64,000 nucleotides of DNA, from NCBI RefSeq assembly GCF_027579695.1, contig NC_083571.1:48334890-48398889 (forward strand), read 5' to 3'. Made by a program: the position numbers and the translations under genes. Below, one piece after another: positions 44,700 to 55,426 of this stretch (its first letter is position 1; every line of letters begins with the position of its first letter). The stretch comes from Neoarius graeffei. Lineage: Eukaryota > Chordata > Actinopteri > Siluriformes > Ariidae. The notes below the pieces were generated by a model. It worked only from the letters and a program-made list of their open reading frames with translations. It ran no database searches and was not told where the DNA came from.

Positions 44700-45345
44700 A
44701 CAATATGTTTTTCATCTGCAGGGACAGGAAAGCTGGTCAGGATTCAAGGAAAGACGGATGGCACTAAATACAGGACAATTTTGGAGGAAAACCTGTTTGA
44801 GTCAGCCAGAGGTTTGAGACTGGGACAAAGGTTCACATTCCAGTAGGACAATGACCCTAAACATACTGTTAAAGCTACATTGGAGTGATTTAAAGGGAAA
44901 CATTTAAATGTCTTGGAATGGCCTCATCAAAGCCCAGACCTAATTCCAATTGAGAATCTGTGGCATAACTTGAAGATTGCTGTACACCAACTTGAACATC
45001 TAACTTGAAGGAGTTGGAGCAGTTTTGCTTTGAGAAATGGGCAAAAATCTCAGTAGCTAGATGTGCTAAGCTAACAGAGACATACCCCAAGAGACTTGCA
45101 GCTGTAATTGCAGCAAAAGGTGGCTCTACAAAGTATTGACTTTTTTGAGGGGGGGGGGGATCCCTATGCATATGCACACTCCAGATTATTGTTTGAGTCA
45201 CAATAAAACAACAATTTTCACCTTTAAAGTTGTAGGCATGTTGTGTAAATTAAATGGTGCTCACTCTCTAAAAATCCATTTTAATTCCAGCTTGTAATGT
45301 GACAAAACAGGAAAAACACCAAGGTGGATGAAGAGGTCAGCATCA
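44700..45345 (+). mobile_element. Tc1-like transposase C-terminal relic
   Basis: Frames show [52 protein letters not shown] (second catalytic Asp) and [18 protein letters not shown] (Glu). A right terminal region follows ('cacctttaaagttgtaggca'). The N-terminal half is missing. Confidence 0.8.
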
Positions 45346-45399
45346 CTAGTGTCTCAGGATCAACATTTAACTGGACAGAGAGAAACGGGGGGGGGGACA

Positions 45400-45630
45400 G
45401 GTTGTTAGGTATGCCTGGTGTCACCTAATGGTTAAGAACAGTATACATTGTGTGCTGAGTGCAAGCAGGGACTCCGGCAAGACTATCTATGACAGCATAA
45501 CTAAAAGGGAGAGCCAGAAGGTAACACAGACATGAGGGAGCCCTTGGACATAAAGAAGCCAGCCACTCCACTGTCAACAAACCCGAGTGAACGTGGGGGG
45601 CAGCATCCACACATCCCAGTTAAATTTCAT
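45400..45630. repeat. Dispersed fish-type repeat (unclassified)
   Basis: GC-richer island starting 'ggtgtcacctaatggttaag' and ending near 'ggggggcagcatccacaca'. It has the look of a dispersed repeat; no terminal repeats or open frame identified. Confidence 0.4.
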
Positions 45631-45974
45631 CTAGTAAAGTAAGTCAAATATACACTTTTGGTTTTAGCCAGACATTTACATTAATTAATTTAGTACAGAA
45701 CTGAAAGTATTTAAGTAATTCTAAGAATTTGCATTTGTGTGTAAAATTCAGATTTTTTTTTTTTCAGTCCAGCTTGTGGCAACTCAGTTTGATTTTGTAA
45801 GGACTGGAAATGAAATTCACATCTGCAGCCCTTTGAAATCCTCCACGTCATTAAATTTGATGCTAAATTGGAAATTGGCATTTTAGTTGATGGTATTTTA
45901 CAATATTATTTTACAGAAAAAAACCACTAGAGGGCGACAGCTTAGTTTCTTCATAGTTGGTAAAACTAATTCCA

Positions 45975-47475
45975 AGATTCAAGGTGTTTATTTGTCATAT
46001 ACACAATAACAGACACAGCGGTTATTATTGGGTAATGAAATTCTTATTTTGCAACTACCCCACCAAACTATGCTTACTAATATAAAAATAAATATATATA
46101 AAATACAAAATATAAAATATAAAGTGCATATGCAATGCAAAATATAAAAGTAGAATGAAAATAAACGAAAATAAACATAATTAAAATAAAGAATAACAAA
46201 TAACTGATCAATGTGCGGTAGGACAGCAATCAAACAATATGCAATAGGACAGATATAATGTGCAATGTCTTATGCAAAATTGCAAATATAGAGGTGGATG
46301 GTGATTATAATCCGTGGTTCAAAAGCCTGATGGCCTGGGGGTAAAAACTGTTTGTCAGTCTAGTAGTCCTTGCTTTCACACTCCTGTATCGTCTGCCAGA
46401 TGGTAGGAGTGTGAATAGTCTGTGTTGTGGGTGTGTTTGGTTCCTGATGATGCTCTGTGCCCTTTTTGTGACCCAGGTGTTGTAAATGTCCTGTAGTGGG
46501 GAGAGGACAGCTCCACAGATGAACTGTGCCATTTTAATGACACGCTGGAGAGCCTTTCTGTCCTGAGTTGTGCAGTTCCCGTACCACACAGTGATGGAAT
46601 TTGTCAGGACGCTCTCCACTGTGCACCTGTAGAAGTTGCTGAGGAGTTTGGTGGACAGTCCAAATTTCCTCAGCTTCCTCAGGAAGAAGAGTCTCTGTTG
46701 AGCCTTCTTGATGGTCTGCTGTGTGTTGTGTGTCCAGGTGAGATCCTCACTGATGTGAGTTCCGAGGAATTTAAATGTTTTCACCCTCTCCACCTGTGTC
46801 CCATCAATGTGCAGCGAGGCGTGCTGGTCTCTCCTCCTCTTCCTTGGGTCAATAATCATCTCCTTGGTCTTCTCAGCATTTAAGGAGAGGTTATTTTCCT
46901 GGCACCAAGAGACCAGCTGAGCCACCTCCTCCCTGTAGGCTCTCTCTTCTCTGCCGGTGATCAGCCCAATGACAGTGGTGTCATCAGCGAACTTGATAAT
47001 GGAAGTGTTGCTCTGGGAGGGGGTGCAGTCATAGGTGAAGAGGTTGTACAGGAGTGGACTGAGCACACAGCCTTGGGGGGTCCCTGTGCTCACTGTCTTG
47101 GTGCTGGATGTTCTGGTATCGACTCTGACAGCCTGGGGTCTGTTTGTGAGAAAGTCCAGGACCCAGCAGCAGAGGGAGGATGTCAGTCCAAGGGTGGAGA
47201 GCTTCTCAGTCAGTCTGTTGGGGATGACAGTGTTGAAGGCTGAACTGTAGTCCACAAACAGCATTCGAACATAGGTGTCCCTGTGTTCCAGGTGTGACAA
47301 GGCTGTGTGGATGACTGCATTGCCAGCATCGTCAGTTGAACGGTTCTGATGATATGCAAATTGAAGGGGGTCTATTGTGTCTGGGATGTCCTTTTTGATG
47401 TGTGACATGACTATCCTCTCAAAACACTTTATTACAACGGGAGTGAGTGCAATTGGGCGATAGTCATTCAGGCAT
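45975..47475 (-). mobile_element. LINE (Jockey/CR1-like) 3' half with long open RT frame
   Basis: The minus-strand frame ends at 46305 and is open through the insertion point at 47475. Motifs: [30 protein letters not shown] (motif A), [20 protein letters not shown] (motif B), [12 protein letters not shown] (FADD, motif C), [32 protein letters not shown]. The 3' UTR runs 46304 to about 45975. It is interrupted by chromovirus copy 2 with TSD GGCAT. The open 367-residue stretch is far less decayed than the LINE at 30.7-41.3 kb. Confidence 0.92.
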
Positions 47476-48018
47476 TGTTAGGACTTGGACTGTTTTGGCC
47501 TCTAGAGGCCGCTGTTATTTCCTTTTCGTGTCATGTTTATTTTGGCCTCTAGAGGCCGCCACTGTTCCTGTGTTTTGTGTTTTTGTTAATTGCCTGTTTG
47601 TCCTGATTATCTTCACCTGTGTCCTTAATTAGTTTGTGTATTTATACCCCTGAGTTCAGTCCTCTTGTGACGGAGTCTTTGTGCTGTTATGTTTATCTCC
47701 AGTTTCCTCTATACCGTGTTCTTTGTTTTGCACTTTGCTTTTCTTTTGGATTTAGTAGTGACTGTGTTTTGTGGATCTTCTGAGCTTTTGCATTTTTGCC
47801 TTTTTCTTTTTGAACTTTTGGATTATACTCTTTGTTTTTGTTTTTTTTTGTTTTGCCCTGGATTGTATATAGTGTACATAGTATAAATAAACCTTTTGAT
47901 ACTTTTTCTACTTCCGCCCCACGCCTCTGCATTTGAGTCATCCCCCTGGTGGCCTAGTGGGGGTTTGCTGGATCATCACACCAACGAACCAGGTTCGAAT
48001 CCCAGCAAAACCCTAACA
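47476..48018 (+). repeat. 5' LTR of chromovirus copy 2
   Basis: 543 bp. U3 contains GGCCTCTAGAGGCC twice (about 47506 and 47543). TATTTATA at 47639-47646, predicted start near 47669, AATAAA near 47886. U5 end with A-box-like TGGCCTAGTGG (47950-47960) and B-box-like GGTTCGAATCC (47992-48002). Confidence 0.95.
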
Positions 48019-48019
48019 G

Positions 48020-48031
48020 AAAGACTCCGTC
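48020..48031 (+). promoter_or_regulatory. Self-complementary primer-binding site, copy 2
   Basis: AAAGACTCCGTC begins one base after the LTR. It is a perfect 12-base complement of GACGGAGTCTTT at 47669-47680, the predicted 5' end of the transcript. It ends directly at the gag start codon. Confidence 0.8.
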
Positions 48032-49033
48032 ATGACCGACTCAGCAGAGGCTGCTTCAACTGTCTACCCGGCCAACCTTCAGGGAATTATGGCAGCTTTG
48101 ACACGCTTCGGAGCGACCATGGACGCTCATGGACGTACGCTCACCAGCCAACGTGAGGCCCTTGCTCGCCACGAGGAACTGCTTCAGCAAATTGGGAAAA
48201 CCCTGGCACAGCTGACATCTCTGCCTGCATCTCCAGCTCCTGCTCCTGATCCAGCTCCTGCTCCAGTGCTTCCTGCCATACTGCCGTCTTCACCTCGCGA
48301 ACCCAGCCTTCCTGCACCACAGAGGTATGACAGCAAGCACAGTGAGTGCCGAGAGTTCCTTACCCAGTGTCAACTCACCTTTGAGCTTCAGCCTACCACC
48401 TACACTACGGATTGCCGCAAGATTGCCTTTGTGATAACCTTATTAGCTGGTAAGGCGCGAGCCTGGGCTACTGCTATCTGGCAGAGACAGGGACCTGAGT
48501 GCTTTGACTTCCAGCTGTTTTCTGAAGAGATGCTTCAGGTCTTCGATCAGACAGACATCACTACCGACGCAGCCCGAAAGCTCATGTCCATCCGGCAAGG
48601 AGGAAGCGTCGCAGATTACGCCATCTCGTTCCGAACGCTCGCAGCAGTAAGTGGATGGAACGAGACTGCCCTGGTGTCAGCCTTCCACCATGGTCTGTCT
48701 GACCCTATCAAGGACGGTCTGGCCTCTATTGGATGCCCAAGTGACCTCGAAACCCTCATCTCACATGCTATTCGTCTGGACAACAGGATGAGAGAATGCC
48801 ACCAAGCCTTGAGCCCCCCCAGCCTCCCTACCTCTACCTGGAAACCATCTACCTCCTTCAGTGACTGTCCAGAACCCATGCAAGTGGGTCGTACTCGCCT
48901 CTCCGCATCTGAGAGGGAGCGCAGAAGGAGGGATAAGTGCTGCATCTACTGTGGCAAGCCTGGTCACTTCCGAGCATCATGTCCCGAACTCTTGGGAAAA
49001 GGACCGCCCTGTCCAGCCGAGGGAGGGTTGTGA
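48032..49033 (+). CDS. gag: Chromovirus Gag, copy 2
   Basis: Intact frame of 333 codons, six shorter than copy 1 in the Pro/Ala/Asp repeat (about 68-85). Capsid-like region and CCHC knuckle ([14 protein letters not shown]) as in copy 1. Slippery GGGAAAA at 48994-49000. Confidence 0.93.
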   Translation: MTDSAEAASTVYPANLQGIMAALTRFGATMDAHGRTLTSQREALARHEELLQQIGKTLAQLTSLPASPAPAPDPAPAPVLPAILPSSPREPSLPAPQRYDSKHSECREFLTQCQLTFELQPTTYTTDCRKIAFVITLLAGKARAWATAIWQRQGPECFDFQLFSEEMLQVFDQTDITTDAARKLMSIRQGGSVADYAISFRTLAAVSGWNETALVSAFHHGLSDPIKDGLASIGCPSDLETLISHAIRLDNRMRECHQALSPPSLPTSTWKPSTSFSDCPEPMQVGRTRLSASERERRRRDKCCIYCGKPGHFRASCPELLGKGPPCPAEGGL

Positions 49034-52000
49034 CGGGGCCTACCCTCTCTCCCGGACTCCCTGGCCAAGGAATCTACATCCCGGTCTCCATCTCCTGGGG
49101 TGAGTCTGTCCACTCTTGTCAAGCTTTGATAGACTCAGGGGCGGCTGGGAACTTTATGGATATTCACTTCGCCCAAAGCATCAATATACCTACTGCACCT
49201 CTTGAAGTCCCTCTGTCTGTGTCTGCCCTCGATGGCCAAGCGTTAGGTGATGGAAGAGTCACCCAAGTTACTTCTCCAGTCTTCCTCCAGTCTCAAGGTC
49301 ACAAGGAAGAAATATCCCTGCACCTGATTCCTTCACCTGAGTTCCCAGTTATTCTAGGCCTTCCTTGGCTTACTCGCCACAACCCTCGCATAGACTGGGT
49401 AACAAGCCAGGTTATGGAATGGGGCCCTGCATGCCATGCCTCTTGTCTTCTCTCTAGCTCTCCTGTGTCTCCTGCCGAGCCCCCTGATCTCACCGAGTTA
49501 TCTCAAGTTCCCACAGAGTACTGGGATCTCAAGGAGGTATTCAGCAAGAGCAGGGCCACCGTTCTTCCTCCGCACCGGGCCTACGACTGTGCCATCGACT
49601 TGCTCCCTGGGACTACCCCTCCTCGTGGCAGACTGTTTTCCCTCTCTCAGCCAGAACGCAAGGCCATGGAGGAATACCTCAAAGACGCCCTGGTCTCTGG
49701 GTTCATTCGACCCTCCACCTCACCTGCTGGTGCCGGCTTCTTCTTTGTCGGCAAGAAGGATGGGGGGCTCCGACCATGTATTGACTACAGGGGCCTGAAC
49801 AAGATCACTGTGCGCAACCGATATCCCCTTCCGCTGATGTCCACTGCTTTCGACCTGCTCCAAGGCGCCACCGTCTTCACCAAGTTGGACCTACGGAACG
49901 CATACTACCTCATCCGTATCCGACAGGGAGACGAGTGGAAGACTGCCTTTAACACCCCATCTGGGCACTACGAATACCAGGTGATGCCCTTCGGACTCAC
50001 CAACGCACCAGCTGTTTTTCAGGCCCTAATCAACGACGTCTTAAGGGACATGATTAACCTGTACGTTTTTGTCTACCTCGACGACATCCTTATCTTCTCC
50101 AAGACCATGCAGGAGCACCGCCACCATGTCCGCCAGGTTCTCAAGAGGCTGCTACAGAACAATCTGTTCGCCAAGGCCCAGAAATGCGAATTTCATGTTC
50201 CCGAGGTCTCCTTTCTGGGATTTATTGTACGGACAGGCCAACTCCAAATGGACCCTGCCAAGACCCTGGCCGTCCGGGATTGGCCTACTCCCAAGTCCGT
50301 TAAGGAGGTTCAGCGGTTCTTAGGATTCGCTAACTTCTACCGCAAGTTCATCAGGAACTTCAGTTCTGTGGCAGCACCCATGTCAGACCTCACCAAAAGG
50401 ACAGGTGGATCTTATGTCTGGTCTCCTCAGGCAGAAAAGGCATTCAAAGACCTCAAGGACCGCTTCTGCACGGCACCCATTCTGGTCCTCCCAGACACCT
50501 CCCAACCATTCATCATGGAGGTGGACGCCTCGGACAGTGGTGTCGGCGCGGTGCTCTCTCAACGTTCGGAAGGAAAGCTGCACCCCTGTGCTTACTTCTC
50601 CCACCGCCTGAGTCCTGCGGAGTCCCGGTACGATGTGGGGGATCGAGAACTGCTAGCGGTCAAACTGGCCCTTGAGGAGTGGAGGCACTGGCTGGAGGGA
50701 GCGCAACATCCATTCCTGGTTTGGACTGACCACAAGAACCTGGAGTACCTCCAGCAAGCCAAGAGACTGAACCCTCGACAGGCTAGGTGGGCCCTGTTTT
50801 TCAGTCGGTTTGACTTCACCCTCTCGTACCGCCCCGGCTCCAAGAACACCAAACCTGACGCACTGTCCAGGCTGTTCTCTGCCACTAACAGGGAGAATGA
50901 AGTTGGGCCTATTATCCCGGTGTCCCGGATTGTGGCCCCTGTCCGCTGGGGTATTGAGGAGGCTGTTCGACGAGCCCAACGCCAGGACCCCGGTCCTGGG
51001 ATGGGGCCACCGGGCCTCTTGTACGTCCCACATCAAGCCCGGGCCAAGGTTCTCCAGTGGGGTCACTCTTCCCCTCTCACCGCCCACCCGGGAGCTCGGA
51101 GGACCCTGGACTTCCTGAAAAGACGCTTCTGGTGGCCTAACATGGAGAAGGAAGTAAGGTCATTTGTCCTGTCCTGTGAGGTTTGCACCAGAACCAAGAA
51201 CCCATGACAGCGTCCCCAGGGTCTCCTGCATCCTCTGACCATTCCCCGGCATCCCTGGTCCCACGTGGCAGTCGACTTCATCACAGGTCTCCCTGAGTCA
51301 CAAGGTAACATGGTCATTTTGGTCATAGTTGACAGATTCTCCAAGGCCTGACGCTTCATACCACTGTGCAAACTCCCCTCTGCTCTTGAAACAGCTAAAC
51401 TTATGTTCAATCATGTCTTCCGAGTCTTTGGTCTTCCACAGGACATCGTCTCAGACCGAGGGCCCCAGTTCTCCTCCCGAGTGTGGCACGGGTTCTGCAA
51501 GGTCATCGGAGCCACTGCCAGCCTCTCCTCTGGGTTTCACCCACAGTCCAATGGTCAGATGGAGAGGCTCAACCAGGACCTGGAAACTACCCTGCGAGGC
51601 CTGGCTATGGATAACCCGACATCGTGGAGCACCTGGCTGCCATGGGCAGAGTACGCCCACAACACCCTGCAGTCATTGGCCACCAAGCTGTCGCCATTCC
51701 AGTGCCAATTCGGGTTCCAGCCACCTCTGTTTCTGGACCAGGAGGAGGACGCGGGGGTGCTCTCGGTCAACCAATATGTGAGACGGTGTCGCAAGACCTG
51801 GAGCAAGGTCAGGAAGACGCTCATCCAGACCTCCAGAACCAACCAGACTCAGGCCAACCGCCATAGAAGACCTGCACACGCTTTCCGCCCTGGGCAGCGG
51901 GTTTGGCTGTCCACTAAGGTCCTTCCGCTGCGGGTGGAGAACCGCAAGCTTGCTCCTCGCTACATTGGCCCCTTCAAGGTGGTGCACAGGGTGAACCCTG

Positions 52001-52055
52001 TCTCCTACCGGCTCCAGTTGCCCCGGACTCTGAGGATCAACCCCACTTTCCATGT
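48994..52055 (+). pseudogene. pol: Chromovirus Pol, copy 2 (truncated, with stops)
   Basis: The open frame 48937-51207 covers protease ([11 protein letters not shown]), RT (YLDDILIF), RNase H and the integrase zinc region, ending in a TGA after CTRTKNP. The integrase core resumes (VDFITGLP keeps the catalytic Asp; a second TGA follows near 51349; then 51403-52055 with SDRGPQFSS and a GQMERLNQ Glu). It breaks off in NPTFHVS, before the chromodomain, at the junction with duplicated host flank. Confidence 0.92.
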
Positions 52056-52115
52056 TTCTCAAAACACTTTATTACAACGGGAGTGAGTGCAATTGGGCGA
52101 TAGTCATTCAGGCAT
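52056..52115 (+). repeat. Duplicated host flank inside chromovirus copy 2
   Basis: About 60 bp matching 47415-47475, the LINE sequence left of the 5' LTR, up to and including the GGCAT target copy. Junction with pol at 'ccatgttt/ctcaaaac', with at most 1-2 bases of shared sequence. Confidence 0.93.
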
Positions 52116-52657
52116 TGTTAGGACTTGGACTGTTTTGGCCTCTAGAGGCCGCTGTTATTTCCTTTTCGTGTCATGTTTATTTTGGCCTCTAGAGGCTGCC
52201 ACTGTTCCTGTGTTTTGTGTTTTTGTTAATTGCCTGTTTGTCCTGATTATCTTCACCTGTGTCCTTAATTAGTTTGTGTATTTATACCCCTGAGTTCAGT
52301 CCTCTTGTGACGGAGTCTTTGTGCTGTTATGTTTATCTCCAGTTTCCTCTATACCGTGTTCTTTGTTTTGCACTTTGCTTTTCTTTTGGATTTAGTAGTG
52401 ACTGTGTTTTGTGGATCTTCTGGGCTTTTGCATTTTTGCCTTTTTCTTTTTGAACTTTTGGATTATACTCTTTGTTTTTGTTTTTTTTGTTTTGCCCTGG
52501 ATTGTATATAGTGTACATAGTATAAATAAACCTTTTGATACTTTTTCTACTTCCGCCCCACGCCTCTGCATTTGAGTCATCCCCCTGGTGGCCTAGTGGG
52601 GGTTTGCTGGATCATCACACCAACGAACCAGGTTCGAATCCCAGCAAAACCCTAACA
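52116..52657 (+). repeat. 3' LTR of chromovirus copy 2
   Basis: 542 bp, nearly identical to 47476-48018 (for example gaggccgcc/gaggctgcc, gagct/gggct and one T-run length). A box at 52589-52599, B box at 52631-52641. Confidence 0.95.
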
Positions 52658-52975
52658 GGCATGTTATATTGTTTTTCTTTGGGAGGGGCACTATGGTGGT
52701 GGTCTTGAAGCATGTGGGCACAGACGACATGGAGAGGGACAGGTTGAAAATGTCTGTGAAGACCTCTGCTAGCTGTGTGGAGCAGGCCCTCAAAGCACGG
52801 CCAGGGATGTTGTCAGGGCCAGCTGCCTTTTGGGGGTTAGTTCTCCTGAAGACCTTGCTCACCTCGGTTATGGTCACAGTGGGTGAAGAGCTCTGTGCCG
52901 CCTCTGCTGGTAGAATCCCTCTGCGTTGGTTGGTGTTGAGGCTGTCGAAGCGAGCATAGAACTCCAAGTACAGTA
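52658..52975 (-). mobile_element. LINE 5' part, continuous with 45975-47475
   Basis: Minus strand reads [10 protein letters not shown] near the start, then [33 protein letters not shown] and [15 protein letters not shown]. After removal of the chromovirus it continues directly into [14 protein letters not shown] at 47470. The LINE is 5'-truncated near 52975. Confidence 0.9.
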
Positions 52976-53454
52976 TATTCTTATAACTACAAACTTGTAT
53001 TAAATTACTATGACATGAATATTAAATAAGGCCATAATTATAAGCCAGTTAGTATATGTGCTGGTAGGAACAGTTTCTGAATAACCACTAATAATGCTAT
53101 ATTAAATTGCATTATATTAGATTCAACTGTATTGTCATTGAACAGAGTACAAGTATAAACCCAATGAAATATGGTTAGCATCTAACCAGAAGTACAAAAT
53201 GCAAGTGAAATGTGCAAATGGTATGTCATCAACAGTGCAAATGGAATATATGCATGAACCCACACACACACACACCCCGCATGCGCAAAACTGTATGATG
53301 TGTGTAAAGGAGTCTGGAAACACGGATTACAGTAATGAAGATAGTATAGTACAGTGAACAAAGGTGCTTGTGGAATGGTGGTAGGACTGCAAAATGTTTA
53401 AGGTTAATTTCTAACAAAAATAACGCAACAGTGAGGTAGTTAGAAATACACATA
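52976..53454. other. Intergenic, no gene seen
   Basis: AT-rich sequence with a short CA run near 53262; no recognisable gene or terminal repeats. Confidence 0.4.
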
Positions 53455-54279
53455 CACTGGCAGTCAATGAAAAAGTCCAGGTCAATAATTCAACATATTA
53501 TGCAATACGGAGTTGGGGAAATGTTTGTTTTGAGATGTTTCTATTGAATAGCGTGCACAGAAGTCATTAATGAGTTCTCCTCAATCCAAACATTTTTCAG
53601 TAGTCTTCAGGGAGTGGTCTTTAGGAATCAGCTCAAAGTGCTGTTTTGGAGAAAAACAAAAATTTGTACATGGTTGAAAGGATGGGTTGGATAGCCTTTA
53701 TTAAGGCCATGAAAAAGCCGACTTTTGTATTCCTTATGTCCAAGATGCCACGGTTAAATCCAGATGACAGATGGCGGGCCCTCGGCATGGTGCAAGCCGG
53801 CCTAAGTTTTTCAGAAGTTGGGCGTCGATTGAATGTCCAAACCCTGCCATGGCCTGCGTATTCACCTGATCTCAATCCCATTGAGCATTTATGGGATCAC
53901 CTTGGTGTTCAGATCCAGAACCGTGTTCCTCGTCCCATGAACAGAGGTCAACTGATCCAGGCTCTTCAAGAGGAGTGGCAGGCCATTCCACAAGACAGGA
54001 TTCGCCATTTGATACGCAGTATACGTCGCAGACTGACGGCTTGTATTGCTGCTGGTGGGGACAATACTCGGTACTGAAGCTGCAACTTTCCAATTACAGG
54101 GTATCCATTTTGTTCGGACTGTACATTATCAAAGCTCACAACAATTGTGATTTTTTGTTTATTCATCTCGAGTTAAATGTCAGTATATTGATCTGTAAGC
54201 TTCTAGTACATGATTTCATAGCTTATGAATAAAATTATTTTTATAAATGTCACCTGGACATTTTCATTGACTGTCAGTG
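53455..54279 (+). mobile_element. Internally deleted Tc1-like transposon with an open fused frame
   Basis: 825 bp, ends 'cactggcagtcaatgaaaa' and 'ttttcattgactgtcagtg', flanked by TA (53453-53454, 54280-54281). A 143-codon frame (53646-54077) joins the N-terminal HTH part (MPRLNPDDRWRALGMVQAGL, SFSEVGRRLNVQ) directly to the C-terminal part ([20 protein letters not shown]). The first two catalytic Asp regions are missing. The deletion kept the frame. The product could still bind DNA but not transpose. Confidence 0.9.
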
Positions 54280-54281
54280 TA

Positions 54282-55330
54282 TTTATTAGTCAGTTTAGTG
54301 AGTAATAAAGTTGGAAAGCTGGGAAACATGGTCTACCAGTTTGACCGGCTCAGCCTGTATATTGGCAGCTCTGGCTCTGGTCAGTCCAAGCTGGATATTT
54401 CAGCATGGACGAATTACTACATGTATGTCTTGACCACAAATTGCATAACATGAGGAATGGACTTGTACAGTATGTTGTGGAACTATTAAGACCTCATACA
54501 CTACCGTTCAAAAGTTTGGGGTCACTTTGAAATTTCCTTATTTTTGAAAGAAAAGCACTGTTCTTTTCAATGAAGATCACTTTAAACTAATCAGAAATAC
54601 ACTCTATACATTGCTAATGTGGTAAATGACTATTCTAGTTAAATTCTACTAAATGTCTGGGTTTTGGTGCAATATCTACATAGGTGTATAGAGGCCCATT
54701 TCCAGCAACTATCACTCCAGTGTTCTAATGGTGCAATGTGTTTGCTCATTGCCTCAGAAGGCTAATGGATGATTAGAAAACCCTTGTACAATCATGTTAG
54801 CACAGCTGAAAACAGTTTAGCTCTTTAGAGAAGCTATAAAACTGACCTTCCTTTGAGCAGATTGAGTTTGTGGAGCATCACATTTGTGGGGTCGATTAAA
54901 TGCTCAAAATGGCCAGAAAAATGTCTTGACTATATTTTCTATTCATTTTACAACTTATGGTGGTAAATAAAAGTGTGACTTTTCATGGAAAACACAAAAT
55001 TGTCTGGGTGACCCCAAACTTTTGAACGGTAGTGTATAATTTGACAATGAATTCATTCTGAGGTTTTTTGAAGACACTTATGGTGCAAGTGAATTTGGGA
55101 TCAGTTACTTAACTGCTATAATTGGATCCAAGCTGATGGTGACGCTTCAGAATGCAAATGCTTTGAGTGAGACGAACTGGCTGAACAAGTTCACATATTT
55201 TCTCTCTCATGTTGCTTGTTGTTTCTTTCAGAATTGGCAAAAGTGCTCAGGCAAGACTCAGCTGCAGAAATACTAGTTCTTTTTAGTGGCTCCAACTGAG
55301 CGGCTGGTTTTTAAATGCTTGCATACATGG
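54282..55330 (+). other. Unassigned sequence with short open stretches, split by a MITE
   Basis: 54310-54415 and 55085-55190 are open and somewhat protein-like (for example SEFGISYLTAIIGSKLMVTL, NANALSETNWLNKF), on both sides of the MITE 54499-55034. I cannot identify them. They may be a decayed coding sequence of a repeat or an upstream exon of the gene at 55.4-60.2 kb. Confidence 0.25.
54499..55034. mobile_element. MITE of Tc1 type, 536 bp
   Basis: Ends 'cactaccgttcaaaagtttg' and 'caaacttttgaacggtagtg', flanked by TA (54497-54498, 55035-55036). 'gggtcac'/'gtgacccc' follow inside. No coding capacity. Confidence 0.93.
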
Positions 55331-55426
55331 TAAGTCGATACAAACATTTAAAATAACTGAGGTCTTTAGTATGAAAAGCTCATTTCATAACATAACCTGA
55401 TGTGTGATGTTTCTTGTATGTTTCAG

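Larger units (their letters stand above)
47476..52657 (+). mobile_element. Tf1/sushi-type chromovirus, copy 2, rearranged
   Basis: LTRs 47476-48018 and 52116-52657, TSD GGCAT (47471-47475, 52658-52662). Gag is intact. Pol has stops (CGA to TGA at 51205-51207; a TGA near 51349) and is cut off within the region before the chromodomain at about 52055. From there to 52115 the sequence is a copy of the left host flank (LINE sequence 47415-47475, 'actttattacaacgggagtg'), directly followed by the 3' LTR. The chromodomain and polypurine tract are missing, so the copy is not competent. Confidence 0.95.

Noticed and set aside
47689-47886. Small hydrophobic protein encoded in the LTR
   Set aside because: T-rich LTR leader sequence; the frame is broken by a T-run length difference between the two LTRs of the element.
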